A DNA stretch of 10,309 nucleotides from CAYLGY01 sp964383325 (GTDB lineage Bacteria; Pseudomonadota; Alphaproteobacteria; Rhizobiales; Rhizobiaceae). The notes beneath the pieces were generated by a model. That model did not search any database. It was not told where the DNA came from and saw only the letters and a list, made by a program, of their open reading frames with translations. Within the stretch, counting starts at the first letter, position 1; every line of letters starts with the position of its first letter. Location: the NCBI GenBank assembly GCA_964383325.1, contig CAYLGY010000088.1, positions 1 through 10,309 on the forward strand. The letters run 5' to 3'. Shown here one piece after another: positions 10,106-10,309 of the stretch. The position numbers and the translations under genes are program-made.

Positions 10106-10251
10106 CCGGAACGCGCGCGCATGGCGCACTTCCTTCGCCGCCTGAAAAGATAAGATTCCGAAATACAAGCATCAGATGAATGAATTTCGAAAATGACCGG
10201 GCAGAAACTAGCTTGCACCTCAGAAGAGTAGCGCAAGGAAGGAGTCGCCCG
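10106..10251 (+). other. Gene-free region after selD with AT-rich core, possible promoter/operator zone
   Basis: A 146-base gap without a credible gene. GC falls sharply between about 10141 and 10195 compared with the flanks, as expected for a regulatory region. A weak hairpin at 10108-10133 (GGAA/TTCC plus GCGC/GCGC with a small internal loop, no T-tract) might end the sel operon. TAAGAT at 10151-10156 is a modest -10 candidate without a good -35. Two similar 10-mers, ATTCCGAAAT at 10155 and ATTTCGAAAA at 10184, lie 29 bases apart. I could not fit a sigma-54 or EcfG-type promoter here. Confidence 0.4.
10235..10244 (+). promoter_or_regulatory. Strong ribosome-binding site for the last, partial gene
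   Basis: The purine run AAGGAAGGAG ends seven bases before the ATG at 10252. It is the best Shine-Dalgarno site in the window and is the main reason for calling the truncated gene real. Confidence 0.7.
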
Positions 10252-10309
10252 ATGACCGACGACATGCTGCATGTGATGAAATGGCACAATGGCGAGAAGG
10301 AATTTTCGC
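10252..10309 (+). CDS. Start of a further gene, unrecognised (3' end outside window)
   Basis: Only 19 codons are visible, reading MTDDMLHVMKWHNGEKEFS before the window ends. The ATG has a strong ribosome-binding site (10235-10244). The short N-terminus has no signal peptide or recognisable motif, so no function can be given. Being 146 bases past selD with its own likely regulatory region, it may be a separate transcription unit rather than part of the sel operon. Confidence 0.6.
   Translation, partial: MTDDMLHVMKWHNGEKEFS

Noticed and set aside
10107..10135. EcfG-type stress promoter starting at GGAAC
   Set aside because: No CGTT-like -10 element occurs 16-17 bases downstream.
8384..10168. 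594-codon open frame on the minus strand across selD
   Set aside because: It is antisense to the well-supported SelD domain with no recognisable motifs; a GC-rich shadow.
10197..10222. Sigma-54 promoter (GG...TTGCA-like bases) before the last gene
   Set aside because: The GG and GC elements are not at the required 10-base separation.

Overview
The window is dense, GC-rich bacterial DNA that carries one locus for selenocysteine-dependent respiratory formate oxidation, entirely on the + strand. The protein sequences and the high GC content suggest an alphaproteobacterium, probably Rhizobiales-like. That placement is an inference from general sequence character, not from a marker gene.

Layout: (1) bases 2-2910 hold the membrane-bound formate dehydrogenase of the FdnGHI/FdoGHI type: the C-terminal 424 codons of the molybdopterin alpha subunit (its start, Tat signal and expected selenocysteine UGA lie upstream of the window), the complete four-[4Fe-4S] beta subunit, and the complete cytochrome b gamma subunit, whose four candidate haem histidines have the same spacing as those of E. 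coli FdnI. (2) An 88-base gap with a strong 12-bp stem-loop leads into fdhE, the formate dehydrogenase maturation factor. (3) selA, selB, the tRNA-Sec gene selC, an unrecognised 152-residue ORF and a selD fusion follow almost without gaps. (4) After selD, 146 bases without a gene, AT-rich in the middle, lead to the first 19 codons of another gene that runs off the window.

How it works together: SelD makes selenophosphate, SelA converts Ser-tRNA(Sec) to Sec-tRNA(Sec) on the selC product, and SelB delivers it to the UGA of the formate dehydrogenase alpha mRNA. FdhE then helps mature the enzyme, and the three-subunit complex moves electrons from periplasmic formate through Fe-S clusters and haems b to the quinone pool. 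Only the seryl-tRNA synthetase (a housekeeping gene) and FdhD are not seen here.

The most unusual observation is that the selB reading frame has no stop before selC. It runs through the whole 96-base tRNA gene (exactly 32 sense codons, in register with the tRNA 5' end) and stops six bases past the encoded CCA. RNase P processing of the tRNA from a shared transcript would therefore remove the selB stop codon. Other points worth a look are the unknown small protein set inside the selenium machinery, its in-frame UGA junction with selD, and the NDH-like/SelD fusion.
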